A stretch of DNA of 37,173 nt, from positions 1 to 37,173 of the forward strand of contig NZ_LJBR01000141.1 in the NCBI RefSeq assembly GCF_001282115.1. The letters run 5' to 3'. The DNA comes from Streptomyces sp. NRRL B-24085. GTDB taxonomy: Bacteria > Actinomycetota > Actinomycetes > Streptomycetales > Streptomycetaceae. The notes below the pieces were generated by a model, which saw only the letters and a program-made list of their open reading frames with translations, was not told where the DNA came from and did not search any database. This document shows positions 1 to 7,781 of the stretch, piece by piece. The position numbers and the translations under genes are program-made. Within the stretch, counting starts at the first letter, position 1. Every line of letters starts with the position of its first letter.

Positions 1-79
1 CTCCCGCCCCGCGCGCGAGCGCCCAGCTCTCCTGCGCATGTCCCCACTCTACGGACCCCTCCCCGCCAACTGCCCCCTG

Positions 80-135
80 CCGAACGGCACATGGGGACGC
101 ACGTCAACAGTGGGAACAGCCCGAACGGCACATGG
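80..135. repeat. 15-bp direct repeat upstream of the first gene
   Basis: The 15-mer CCGAACGGCACATGG occurs at 80-94 and again at 121-135, 41 bp apart start to start. Both copies lie in the non-coding stretch 1-218 ahead of the small membrane-protein gene. They could be operator half-sites or a chance duplication. Nothing else is recognised in 1-218. Confidence 0.6.
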
Positions 136-218
136 CAGCTCTCGGCGCCCGGTCCCGAAGCTGGTGTCCACACACCGGCTCCGGTGAACTCCGCAGCGCA
201 GACAGGAAAGGCCGTCCC

Positions 219-773
219 GTGACGACAAGCGTTTCACCACGTACCCCACTCCCCGGGGACTTCAAGGCCACCGTGCCCCGCTGGGCCGTATGGGCAGCCC
301 ACGCCGTGCCGCTCACCGCCCTGCCTTCCGGGCTCTGGCGGCTGGCTCTCGGAGCGGGCATCCCAGTGGGTTTCCACGGGGAGATGGCCGAGCTGTACGA
401 CGGTCCCGGCTGGATCACCCTGTATGTCATCGTGCTCAGTGCCGTCGCGGAGGGCCTGGCACTGCTGACGCTCGGGCTCGTACAGCCATGGGGAGAAGTC
501 GTGCCACGGTGGATCCCCTTCCTCGGCGGCAGGACGATCCCGGTCATGGCAGCAGTCGTCCCGGCCGCCCTGGGCGCACTCGCGGTCACCCTGTTCAGCG
601 TCATGGGCGTCCACGAGTGGATCGACCCTGACATGACCCAACAGGAGATCCAGGACTCCCCCCACGGGGTGGCGGGCGTGATCATGACCGTGGCGTACGC
701 GCCTCTGCTGGCCTGGGGACCGCTGCTGGGCGCGGTCACCGTCGCTTACTACCTCCGCCGCCGGCAGCAGTGA
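219..773 (+). CDS. Small integral membrane protein, function unknown
   Basis: The product is 184 aa when started at the GTG at 219, which has a GGAAAG ribosome-binding site about 10 bases upstream; an ATG at 132 in the same frame lacks one. Hydrophobic blocks suggest about four membrane helices, at roughly residues 22-48, 68-90, 108-132 and 150-178. A short soluble loop (VHEWIDPDMTQQEIQDSP) lies before the last helix, and the chain ends in RRRQQ, so the C-terminus is probably cytoplasmic. I do not recognise a named family. It resembles the many short conserved membrane proteins of Streptomyces. It stands alone, and the DNA after it is made of gene fragments. Confidence 0.7.
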   Translation: MTTSVSPRTPLPGDFKATVPRWAVWAAHAVPLTALPSGLWRLALGAGIPVGFHGEMAELYDGPGWITLYVIVLSAVAEGLALLTLGLVQPWGEVVPRWIPFLGGRTIPVMAAVVPAALGALAVTLFSVMGVHEWIDPDMTQQEIQDSPHGVAGVIMTVAYAPLLAWGPLLGAVTVAYYLRRRQQ

Positions 774-842
774 AGAGCAAGAAGCGACGGGCCCCGCAGT
801 ACTCGGCGAGCGCGAAGCAACTGCGCGCAACACAGGGGGAAT

Positions 843-962
843 TCAAGCCGACCAGTCGGTCAAGGCGGCGAGGGCGTGCGGGTCGGTGAGGAAGGCGTCG
901 TGGGCATCATGGTCCAGTTCGCCAGCCTCGACGGCGTCCTCCAAGCGAGCTATGGCGTCACC
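843..962 (-). pseudogene. C-terminal remnant of an unidentified gene
   Basis: On the minus strand an open frame ends with LTDWSA and a TGA at 843. Its last 38 or so codons (from about DAIARLEDAVEAGELDHD onward) have strongly GC-ending codons and read like a natural protein C-terminus. Upstream of about 962 the frame loses this character exactly where the plus strand becomes a quinone-reductase fragment, so the gene looks truncated at its 5' side. The family is not recognised. Confidence 0.35.
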
Positions 963-964
963 GC

Positions 965-1155
965 CTATGGGGCCGCCCAGAACACGGTCGTCCCTGGCGA
1001 CCTCGCCGTCCCCCTGCCCGACAACCTGTCCGACCACCTGTCCGACGACCTCGGCGCGAGCCTGGGCATCCCCGGCATCACCGCGCACCGCACCGTCTTC
1101 GCCGACGGCCCCATCGACGGCAAACGGGTGCTGGTCAACGGTGTCCTCGGTACTT
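965..1155 (+). pseudogene. Fragment of a zinc-free NADPH:quinone reductase (MDR superfamily)
   Basis: The translated stretch contains TVVPGDLAVPLPD, then GASLGIPGITAHRTVFADGP, then GKRVLVNGVLG. This is the typical path of quinone-reductase-like medium-chain dehydrogenases from the end of the substrate domain into the NADPH-binding fold. Only about 60 residues of an expected 320 or so remain. There is no N-terminal domain, and the frame leaves homology just before the glycine-rich nucleotide motif would be completed. A 12-base unit is repeated imperfectly three times at about 1019-1054 (DNLSDHLSDDL), which may be slippage inside the fragment. Adjacent minus-strand fragments on both sides show this is a rearranged region. 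Confidence 0.55.
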
Positions 1156-1163
1156 CTGCTGGG

Positions 1164-1428
1164 TTACACGTGACGGATGACGTCGTACATGGTCGTGGAC
1201 GCGGGCGCCGGGTGCGGCACGTTGTTCCACCCAATCTCCTCCGCCCGCTTTTCGATCGCCTTGCGTGCGGCCTGTGCGGCGGCCTCGTCCTCGAAGAAGG
1301 CGATGCTCAGCCCGTTGCCGGTGGCGGGATCCAGGAGGTGATAGGCGCCCTGGACGCCGCGCGGCGTCCAGCACCCAGTCACGATCGTCGGTCGGCATCG
1401 GTTCCCATACAGCTACTCGTGCGATCAT
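1164..1428 (-). pseudogene. Frameshifted small protein (possible ABM-fold monooxygenase-like protein)
   Basis: Reading from the ATG at 1428, the N-terminus is MIARVAVWEPMPTDDRDWVL. After about 1360 sensible coding continues in a different frame as GVQGAYHLLDPATGNGLSIA, then FFEDEAAAQAARKAIEKRA, ending YDVIRHV at a TAA at 1164. Joined, the two parts give one ordinary protein of about 87 aa with a predicted beta-alpha-beta layout like small antibiotic-biosynthesis-monooxygenase-fold proteins. The frame changes inside a perfect 20-bp palindrome (1351-1370); removing one base there restores a continuous frame. It is either a real inactivating +1 shift or an assembly error caused by the hairpin. 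Confidence 0.55.
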
Positions 1429-1678
1429 CGCCGCCCCCAGTTCGGTCGGGTGTTTCCAGGCTGCCGCAGGCAGGGCCCTGAGTACCGGCCCCACGACCAC
1501 TGTGACACCCGGTCTCCGACTTGCGCAGTCAGCGGCCAGGCACAGTCACACCAACGGCATACCGCACACTCCCTCGCCCCGTAGTGAGCGACGGCGGCCG
1601 ATGCCCTGTCAAATGCGGTCGAGGGAACTGTGCGGATACAGGCGTGTGCCCCCGTGGAAGCAAGGGCAGGCGTCGGTC

Positions 1679-2056
1679 ATGCGACCCTCCCCACGAGAGA
1701 ACCCCTCGCCCACCACCTCCACGCAGGGGGCAGACGGAAGCGAGGAGTCCCAGCAGCTCTTCGACACCGTTGCCGAGCTGCAGAAGGAACGTGAGCAGCT
1801 CAAGCGGGCGATGGAAAACCGACCCGTGATCGACATGGCCCGCGGTGTGCTGGCGGCCGGCTACGGCTGCCCACCGCAAGAGGCCTGGCAGATCCTGGTG
1901 ACCGTCTCCCAGCACACCAACACCGCACTGCACACCGTGGCCGAAGCCGTCACCCGGGCCGCCACCGGCACCCCCCTGCCCGAGCACCTCCAGGAACACC
2001 TGGCAGCAGCCGTAAGAGCCTGCGAGGCCAGGCGTGAGCGTGGATCATCCGCGTAG
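1679..2056 (+). CDS. ANTAR-domain protein
   Basis: The product is 125 aa. The ATG at 1679 is chosen because AGGGCAGG stands about 9 bases before it; the frame is open further upstream but without coding character. Residues 15-50 (EESQQLFDTVAELQKEREQL) look like a short coiled coil leading into an ANTAR domain, with the diagnostic run NRPVIDMARGVLAAGYGC and then PQEAWQILVTVSQHTN. ANTAR domains bind paired RNA hairpins and act as antiterminators. No receiver or GAF sensor is fused here, so it is likely driven by a partner protein. The GAF/PAS phosphatase 630 bp downstream would fit a signalling neighbourhood, but no link is proven. Confidence 0.75.
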   Translation: MRPSPRENPSPTTSTQGADGSEESQQLFDTVAELQKEREQLKRAMENRPVIDMARGVLAAGYGCPPQEAWQILVTVSQHTNTALHTVAEAVTRAATGTPLPEHLQEHLAAAVRACEARRERGSSA

Positions 2057-2426
2057 CCCGGACGATGCCTGACCAAGATCGGCCCCTATACCGGCTGGCC
2101 GCGAAAGACCTACCGGAACCGCACCCGCGTCAGCCCGATCCGCCAGTGATCATGTGATCGGTGAAGACAGGCGGGGATCGAACACTGATGGACGCACCCC
2201 GACAGACAACGCCATAGCAGGACGGCGTCACACCTGCTGGGCGTATTGTCCTGTTATGAGTGATCTGCGGTATGGCTGGTGCGGAGCTGGGCTTCCGAGC
2301 CCAATGTTGCTCGGGCTCCGTCACTCTCGGCCGACGCACCGGCAGTGCGCATGGCATGCCCGGAGTCGGTGGCGCGAGGCTGCGTCCAGGCGCAATGCAA
2401 CGGCCGCGGCCGGCACAGCTCTGCTG
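2057..2426. other. 370-bp stretch without a supported gene
   Basis: No reading frame here shows the strong GC-ending codon pattern of the neighbours, and the local G+C is visibly lower. A 30-codon frame (2065-2157, MPDQDRPLYRL...) is open but has no ribosome-binding site. The string GGGGATCGAAC near 2172 resembles a minus-strand tRNA T-loop, but no acceptor or T-stem pairing exists. This is probably degenerate sequence. Confidence 0.4.
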
Positions 2427-2681
2427 ATGCACGTCAAGGACCGCACCCAAGGCACAGGCAAGTCTCCCCTGCGGCGGCCTTCTACGGAATGGCCTTACGC
2501 AACGGTGGCCCGTATCCCTGATCTGGCCGGTGAACTGGTGCGGGCGGCCGTTGTCGCGGACCGGCAGACCGAGGCGAGCTGGATCGAGGTCGGTGCCGGG
2601 CTGGGCATCAGCACCGAGGCGGCCCGTACCCGCTCTGGTCGCAGCCGTCGCATGGAACAGTCCGGCCGGAGTGAGCGGTAG
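2427..2681 (+). pseudogene. HTH-like protein fragment (N-terminus eroded)
   Basis: The last 50 or so codons encode IPDLAGELVRAAVVADRQTE, then ASWIEVGAGLGISTEAARTR, and then SGRSRR. This is the pattern of small Streptomyces proteins with a helix-turn-helix of the form 'SWxEIGxxLGISxxAAxxRFG'. Upstream of about 2500 the frame lacks homology and coding bias, and no ribosome-binding site precedes the ATG at 2427, so it is probably a 5'-degraded gene. It ends 4 bases before the phosphatase ATG at 2686, so the two were probably co-transcribed. Confidence 0.35.
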
Positions 2682-2685
2682 GGCC

Positions 2686-4809
2686 ATGCAGCGGCCGGAC
2701 ACACCAAGTGACGGCGCCGGTCCGGGCATGCCGTTGCCGGATGCCGTTCTCGCCGACGTGATGCGGGACACCGGGGCCTCGGTGGGGCTGCTCTACCTGT
2801 TGCCGCCGACGGAGCGGGTCCTACGACTGGCCCTGGTGGGCGGGGTGTCCGGGCAGATCGCCGCTCCATGGGCACGCATCCCGTTGGAGGCCACGATTCC
2901 GGTGGCGGACGCCGTGCGGGAGCGGCGTCCGCTCTGGCTGGGCAGCCAGGAGGACATCGCCCGCCGCTACCCGAGGGTCGGCCTCGTCCTCCCGTACGAC
3001 TTCAAGCTCGCCGCCGCCCCGATCACCAGTGATGGCACTGTGTGGGGCGGCATCGTGCTGCTGTGGCCCATCTGGCACCCCTCCGATCTCAGCACGGCCG
3101 ACCAGGAGACACTCACAGCCTGCTGCCGCCGTGCCGCAGCGGTCCTGCACCGGGCCGCCGACAGCGGCCAGGCGGTGCAAGCGCCGGAAGAACCCCGTCT
3201 GCTCCCTGCCCAGCACCACCAGGAGACCGATCCCGCGCAAGGCGCCGCAGCCCTGGCCTTCACCGCGCGCCTGCCCGTGGGCTGCTGTGCCCTGGACCTG
3301 GAAGGCCGGCTCACCTTCATCAACGCCGCCGGCGCAGACCTGGTGGGTGCCCCGCCCGGGTCCCTGCTGGGCCACCGTCCCTGGGAGGTGCTGCCCTGGC
3401 TGCGCGATCCGATGTTCGAAGACCGCTACCGGGCGGCGGTGGTCAGCCGCCAGCCCACCTCCTTCACTGCCAGGCGCCCGCCCGACACCTGGCTGCTCTT
3501 CCAGCTGTACCCGGACGACAGTGGCATCAGCGTCCACATCACCCCCGCCGACACACTCCAGACCCACACCGCACCCCACCTGCCACAGCCGGCCGAGCCC
3601 ATCGGCGCGACGGCGCTGTACCACCTCACGCACCTGGCCACCGCCCTGGCCGAGGCCGTCAGTGTGCACGACGTGGTCGAACTGGCCGCCGACCAGATCG
3701 TGCCCGCCTTCGGCCCCAAAGCCCTGGCCCTGCTGACCGTCGAAGCAGGACGCCTGTGCGTCACCGGATACCGCAACTACGGCGCCGATCTGATGGCCCG
3801 GTTCGACGCCGCCCCCATGAGCTCCGACACGCCCGCCGTGCGCGCCATCACCACCGGAACGCCCGCCTTCTTCCCCACCTTCGCCGACCTGAAGAAGGCC
3901 TATCCACCAGCCGTGCACCAGGACGGGATGGCCTCCTGGGCGTTCCTCCCCCTGATCGTCTCCGGCCGCCCGGTCGGCTCCCTCGTCCTCGCCTACGACC
4001 TGCCCCGCATCTTCCCGCCCACCGAACGAGCCCTGCTCACCTCACTGGCCGGACTGATCGCCCAGGCCCTCGACCGGGCCCGCCTCTACGACGCCAAACA
4101 CGCCCTCGCCCACAGTCTCCAGACCGGCCTGCTGCCCCGCACCCTGGCGCACGTCCCCGGCCTGGAAACGGCCGCACGCTACCGGCCCGCCGGCCACGGC
4201 ATCGACATCGGCGGCGACTTCTACGACCTCATCCCCGGCCAGAACGGCACCGTCGTCGTGGCCATCGGCGATGTCCAGGGACACGACACCAGCGCCGCCG
4301 CCCTCATGGGTCAGGTCCGCACCGCCGTACGCGCCCACGCCACCGCAGGCTCCTCACCGGGTGACGTACTCGCCCGCACCAACCGCCTGCTGACCGACCT
4401 CGACACCGGGCTGTTCGCCAGTTGTCTCATCGCCCACCTCGACCTGCCGCATCACCGCGCCCACCTGGCCACCGCCGGCCACCCCCCAGCCCTGCTGCGC
4501 CATCTCGACGGCCACACCGCCACTCTGCACCTGCCACCCGGGCTCCTGCTGGGCATCGACCCCGACACCGACTACCCCACCACCGACGTCGCCCTCTCCC
4601 CCGGCGCCGTCCTCGCCCTCTACACCGACGGCCTCGTCGAGACCCCCGGCACCGACATCGACGACGCCACCACCGCACTCGCCCACCGGCTGAGCACCGC
4701 ACCGGCGCAGAACCTGGAAATGCTGGCCGACGCCCTCCTCGACCACGCCGAACGATCCGCCCCCCGCAACGACGACATCGCGCTGCTCCTCGTCCGCCCA
4801 CACGGGTGA
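2686..4809 (+). CDS. GAF-PAS-GAF-PP2C (SpoIIE/RsbU-type) serine/threonine phosphatase
   Basis: The 707-aa soluble protein has an N-terminal GAF-like domain (residues about 20-160). A PAS domain follows (about 195-290, LPVGCCALDLEGRLTFINAA), then a second GAF domain (about 310-460) and a C-terminal PP2C/SpoIIE phosphatase domain (about 480-705). Metal-binding aspartates are visible in IDIGGDFYDLI, AIGDVQGHDTSAAALM, LYTDGLVETPG and RNDDIALLLVR. Such proteins dephosphorylate anti-sigma-factor antagonists in partner-switching cascades in response to ligands or redox sensed by GAF/PAS. The start at 2686 is the first ATG after the preceding stop; 2728 is an alternative. No anti-sigma factor or antagonist gene lies next to it. 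Confidence 0.85.
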   Translation: MQRPDTPSDGAGPGMPLPDAVLADVMRDTGASVGLLYLLPPTERVLRLALVGGVSGQIAAPWARIPLEATIPVADAVRERRPLWLGSQEDIARRYPRVGLVLPYDFKLAAAPITSDGTVWGGIVLLWPIWHPSDLSTADQETLTACCRRAAAVLHRAADSGQAVQAPEEPRLLPAQHHQETDPAQGAAALAFTARLPVGCCALDLEGRLTFINAAGADLVGAPPGSLLGHRPWEVLPWLRDPMFEDRYRAAVVSRQPTSFTARRPPDTWLLFQLYPDDSGISVHITPADTLQTHTAPHLPQPAEPIGATALYHLTHLATALAEAVSVHDVVELAADQIVPAFGPKALALLTVEAGRLCVTGYRNYGADLMARFDAAPMSSDTPAVRAITTGTPAFFPTFADLKKAYPPAVHQDGMASWAFLPLIVSGRPVGSLVLAYDLPRIFPPTERALLTSLAGLIAQALDRARLYDAKHALAHSLQTGLLPRTLAHVPGLETAARYRPAGHGIDIGGDFYDLIPGQNGTVVVAIGDVQGHDTSAAALMGQVRTAVRAHATAGSSPGDVLARTNRLLTDLDTGLFASCLIAHLDLPHHRAHLATAGHPPALLRHLDGHTATLHLPPGLLLGIDPDTDYPTTDVALSPGAVLALYTDGLVETPGTDIDDATTALAHRLSTAPAQNLEMLADALLDHAERSAPRNDDIALLLVRPHG

Positions 4810-4931
4810 TCTGCGCGTAGGCGTACCGACCTGCTGACCGCTCCGCCGGTGGCAGCGTGCCCCGCCAAGTCATTGGTCCGCGTGACGGCCGACCTGCCTG
4901 CGTGAGCCGCGACCGCCTTGTCAGGCCCTCC

Positions 4932-4963
4932 GTACGTTCTCAGAGCCTCGATACGTTCTCAGA
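4932..4963. repeat. 12-bp direct repeat at the end of the DeoR gene
   Basis: TACGTTCTCAGA occurs twice, 20 bp apart (4932-4943 and 4952-4963). The second copy overlaps the TGA of the DeoR-family gene at 4959. It may reflect a small duplication that fixed the C-terminus. No terminator hairpin is obvious in the convergent gap 4810-4958. Confidence 0.45.
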
Positions 4964-5720
4964 CACTCCGCACGACGGTGCCGAGGCTTTCAAGTGCCGT
5001 GACCTCGGCGGCCGGTGCAGTGGTGTCCGTGACGAGGGTGTGCGCAAGGGTGCAGGGACCGACGTAGGCGTAGGCGGTGTGGCCGAACTTGCTGCCGTCG
5101 GCCGCGACGATCACGCGGCGGGCGGAGGCGATGGCCGCCTTCTTCACCGCGGCGTCGTCGAGGTCGTAGGCGGTCAGGCCGTCGGCCGCGTCCAGCCCGC
5201 AGCAGCCGATGACGGCGGTGTCAAAGCGCAGAGCCGCCAGGGATGCCAGGGTGAGGGGACCAGTGAGGGCTCCCTCCGCGGCGCGCGGCTGCCCGCCGGG
5301 CACCACCAGCGTGGCCGGGCCCGGTGTCTCGCCCAGCAGGTGGATGGCCTGCAGGGACAAGGCCATCACGGTGACGGGCCGCTCGCGCAGGAGGCGGGCG
5401 ACCTCCAGGCAGGTGGTGCCGCTGTCCAGCAGGACGCTCTCGCCATCGCCGATGAGTCCGGAGATCTCCGCCGCGATCCGGACCTTGGCGTCGACCGCTT
5501 CGTGGGCGCGCAGCGCGAAGGGGGGTTCCTCACCTCGCAGGAGCAACGAGCGTGCCCCGCCACGGACGCGCTCGAGCACGCCCTGCGCGGCCAGGATGTC
5601 GAGGTCACGTCGGATCGTCATCTCGGAGGCCCCCGTCAGCCCCGCGAGCTCCTGGACCGTGGCGCCACCGGAGTCCCTGACGGTCTTCGTGATCAGCCCG
5701 TGCCGGTCTGCGTTGCTCAT
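4959..5720 (-). CDS. DeoR/GlpR-family transcriptional regulator
   Basis: The product is 253 aa. An N-terminal winged HTH (residues about 5-57) contains TVQELAGLTGASEMTIRRDL and VLERVRGGA, the usual DeoR recognition region. Residues about 75-235 form the DeoRC sugar-phosphate sensor, with DSGTTCLEVARLL and FDTAVIGCCGLDAADGL. Family members repress sugar-uptake or catabolic genes and are released by phosphorylated sugars. It is divergent from an MFS transporter across 90 bp that contains two inverted repeats, so it probably controls that gene and itself. The start is MSNADRHG at 5720; an in-frame ATG at 5738 would add six residues, and neither has a clear ribosome-binding site. Confidence 0.88.
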   Translation of the reverse strand: MSNADRHGLITKTVRDSGGATVQELAGLTGASEMTIRRDLDILAAQGVLERVRGGARSLLLRGEEPPFALRAHEAVDAKVRIAAEISGLIGDGESVLLDSGTTCLEVARLLRERPVTVMALSLQAIHLLGETPGPATLVVPGGQPRAAEGALTGPLTLASLAALRFDTAVIGCCGLDAADGLTAYDLDDAAVKKAAIASARRVIVAADGSKFGHTAYAYVGPCTLAHTLVTDTTAPAAEVTALESLGTVVRSV

Positions 5721-5745
5721 GCCGCGATTGAACACCATCAGACAA

Positions 5746-5800
5746 TGAACAAACAACTTGTTCGTAGCCGCCACTTTCGAACATGAAAGTTGTTCGTTAC
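5746..5800. promoter_or_regulatory. Putative DeoR operators in the divergent gap
   Basis: Two perfect inverted repeats stand between the DeoR gene and the MFS gene. The first is GAACAA-(5)-TTGTTC at 5747-5763. The second is ACTTTC-(6)-GAAAGT at 5773-5790. The octamer TTGTTCGT occurs directly repeated at 5758-5765 and 5790-5797. The clustering of TTGTTC units fits DeoR-family operators, which are often multiple and loosely spaced. Binding is inferred, not shown. Confidence 0.5.
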
Positions 5801-5810
5801 CGTGGGCGGC

Positions 5811-7049
5811 ATGGAACGTTCGCTTCGAGCCGCCCGCGTGGCCACCTACGTCTACTTCGTCCTGTGCGGCACCCTCATGGGCGCGTGGGTGGTGCACATC
5901 CCCGCCATCGAGGAGCGCGTGGACATCAGCCATGCGACGCTGGGCGGCCTGCTGGTCCTCCTGGGCGTCGGGGCCTTCACCGGAATGCAGGTCGCCGGAC
6001 GGCTGACCGACAGCCTCGGCGTGCGCGTCGTCGTGCCCGCCAGCGGAGCACTGTGCGGCGCGGCCCTGGCACTGCCCGGTCTCGCCCAGGATCCATGGAC
6101 CCTGGCCGGGGCCCTGCTGATCTTCGGCTTCTGCAACGGCAGCCTGGACGTGAGCATGAACGTCCACGCGGTGCATGTGGAGAAGGCGTACGGCCGACCC
6201 GTCATGTCCGGCTTCCACGCGACGTTCTCCGTCGGCGGTGTTCTCGCGGCGCTCGTCGGAGCCGGTGCAGCGAGCGCCGGCCTGGGTACAGCCGCCGGCC
6301 TGGCCGCTCTGGGGGCCGTGGGCGTAGTGGTCGCCCTGGCGTCGGCACGTGCCCTGCTGCCGGCCGCCCCCACGCCAGCCGCCAGCGGCTCCGGGGAACA
6401 AGAGCAGGAGCAGGAACAGCAGGAGAAGCACACCGAGGCATCGTCGGGCGACAAGCGCCGCAGTGCCGGCGGGCGCGTCTGGCTCATCGCCGTCCTGGCA
6501 CTGATGGTCATGCTCTGCGAGGGCGCCGCCAACGACTGGAGCGCCTTGCACCTCAAGGACGTCCTCGGCGCGTCCGCCAGCACGGCCGCCTTCGCCTACG
6601 GCACCTTCGCCGCGGCCATGACCACCGGCCGACTGCTCGCCGACCGCCTCGCCGCCCGGTTCGGATCCGTGGCGATCCTGCGCTACGGCGCAGCCATGGC
6701 CGCCGTCGGCATCACGCTGGTGGCCCTCGGACCCTGGCTGTGGGCGGCGTTCACGGGCTGGGCCCTGTTCGGCCTGGGCCTGTCCGGCTGTGTCCCGCAG
6801 CTGTTCAGCGCGGCCGGGCACGCCGACCCCGAAGCCGCCGGCGCCAACGTCTCCCGCGTCGCCGGACTCGGCTACGTCGGCATGCTCGCCGGCCCCGCCG
6901 TCATCGGCTGGTTGACCCACCTCGTCGCCCTCAACCACGCCTTCGTCCTGCTGACCTTCCTGTGCGTGACCACGGCTGTCGCCGGCGGGATCCTGCGCAC
7001 CGGATCGGACAGCACCCGCGCGAGCGAACTGGCGCCCAGTGACCACTGA
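5811..7049 (+). CDS. MFS transporter (YbjJ/FucP-like 12-TM family)
   Basis: The 412-aa membrane protein has about 12 hydrophobic helices in two halves. Helix 1 covers TYVYFVLCGTLMGAWVVHIP, and the inter-helix 2-3 loop reads AGRLTDSLGVRVVV, the MFS 'GxLxDrxG' signature. A charged central loop at about residues 190-222 contains EQEQEQEQQEKHTEAS between the halves. The run FGFCNGSLDVSMNVHAVHVE is typical of the YbjJ/fucose-permease-like group. The ATG at 5811 is chosen over the TTG at 5790 because the latter lies in the operator. Substrate unknown; the divergent DeoR regulator suggests a sugar or related metabolite. Confidence 0.82.
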   Translation: MERSLRAARVATYVYFVLCGTLMGAWVVHIPAIEERVDISHATLGGLLVLLGVGAFTGMQVAGRLTDSLGVRVVVPASGALCGAALALPGLAQDPWTLAGALLIFGFCNGSLDVSMNVHAVHVEKAYGRPVMSGFHATFSVGGVLAALVGAGAASAGLGTAAGLAALGAVGVVVALASARALLPAAPTPAASGSGEQEQEQEQQEKHTEASSGDKRRSAGGRVWLIAVLALMVMLCEGAANDWSALHLKDVLGASASTAAFAYGTFAAAMTTGRLLADRLAARFGSVAILRYGAAMAAVGITLVALGPWLWAAFTGWALFGLGLSGCVPQLFSAAGHADPEAAGANVSRVAGLGYVGMLAGPAVIGWLTHLVALNHAFVLLTFLCVTTAVAGGILRTGSDSTRASELAPSDH

Positions 7050-7151
7050 CTGCCTGTGCGGCACGGTCCCTGACAACCGTTCCGCACAGGCCTCCCCCCC
7101 ACCGTCACCAGGGCCGGGGACCACGCCCTCAGCCGACTGAAGGAGCCCCGC

Positions 7152-7781
7152 ATGTCCGAGTCCCCCGCGTCACCGGCCCGCGGCCGTGTCGGTGTCATGC
7201 TGCCGCTCGATCTCCCCGTCGGTGAGGTGCTGCCCTACGTCCGGCGTGCCGAGGAGCTGGGGTTCGACGAGATCTGGGTGGTGGAGGACCTCGGCCGGCG
7301 CGGCGGTGTCGCCCAGGCCGCGACCGTCCTGGCCGCCACCACGAACCTCACCGTCGGGATCGGGATCATGCCCGCCGGTGCCCGCAACGCGGCCTTCGCC
7401 GCGATGGAGCTGGCCACCCTCGCCCAGCTCCACCCGGGCCGGCTCATGGCGGGGATCGGCCACGGCATGCCCGGCTGGATGCGCCAGGTCGGGTCCTGGC
7501 CCGAGAGCCCTCTGACCCTGATCAAGGAGTATGCGAGAGCGCTCCGTCTGCTAATCGCCGGCGAGCCCGGCCCCGAGAACGGCCGGTACGTCCGCTGCGT
7601 CTCCGGCACCCCCGCCCAGGCCCGTGCGGCGATCGACGCCCGCCATGCGGCCGGCGCGACCAGCGTCGTTCTCACCCCGGCGGGCCCCGACCGCCTGGCC
7701 GCACTGGACTCGCTCGCCCGCGCCCTGCCCCACCGGCCCTGCCCCGAACACCCCGACACCCCGAGGGAACGAACCCCATGA
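7152..7781 (+). CDS. LLM-class (luciferase-like) flavin oxidoreductase with internal deletion
   Basis: The 209-aa product starts at an ATG preceded by GAAGGAG. Residues 11-145 match the front of the luciferase-like/F420-dependent family (VGVMLPLDLPVGEVLPYVRR, ELGFDEIWVVEDL, AGIGHGMPGWMRQVG, and ending GRYVR). The chain then jumps straight to CVSGTPAQARAAIDARHAAG, which in full-length relatives lies near the C-terminus. About 100 residues of the TIM barrel are missing in frame at about 7593-7603, so the protein is probably inactive even though its frame is intact. Its stop overlaps the next start (ATGA), so it may persist as a leader for translation of the HAD gene. Confidence 0.72.
   Translation: MSESPASPARGRVGVMLPLDLPVGEVLPYVRRAEELGFDEIWVVEDLGRRGGVAQAATVLAATTNLTVGIGIMPAGARNAAFAAMELATLAQLHPGRLMAGIGHGMPGWMRQVGSWPESPLTLIKEYARALRLLIAGEPGPENGRYVRCVSGTPAQARAAIDARHAAGATSVVLTPAGPDRLAALDSLARALPHRPCPEHPDTPRERTP

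Noticed and set aside
2165..2190. tRNA-like T-loop (GTTCGATCCCCG on the minus strand)
   Set aside because: The flanking bases do not form a T-stem, and no acceptor stem or anticodon arm can be found on either side.
2530..2685. Longer N-terminus for the phosphatase reading back to 2530
   Set aside because: The added residues have no homology, overlap the HTH fragment in another frame and lack a ribosome-binding site; the ATG at 2686 is better.
4959..7124. One 721-codon minus-strand frame through the DeoR gene and the MFS gene
   Set aside because: Only the part from 5720 down has protein homology; the rest is the antisense of the MFS gene, a usual artefact in high-G+C DNA.
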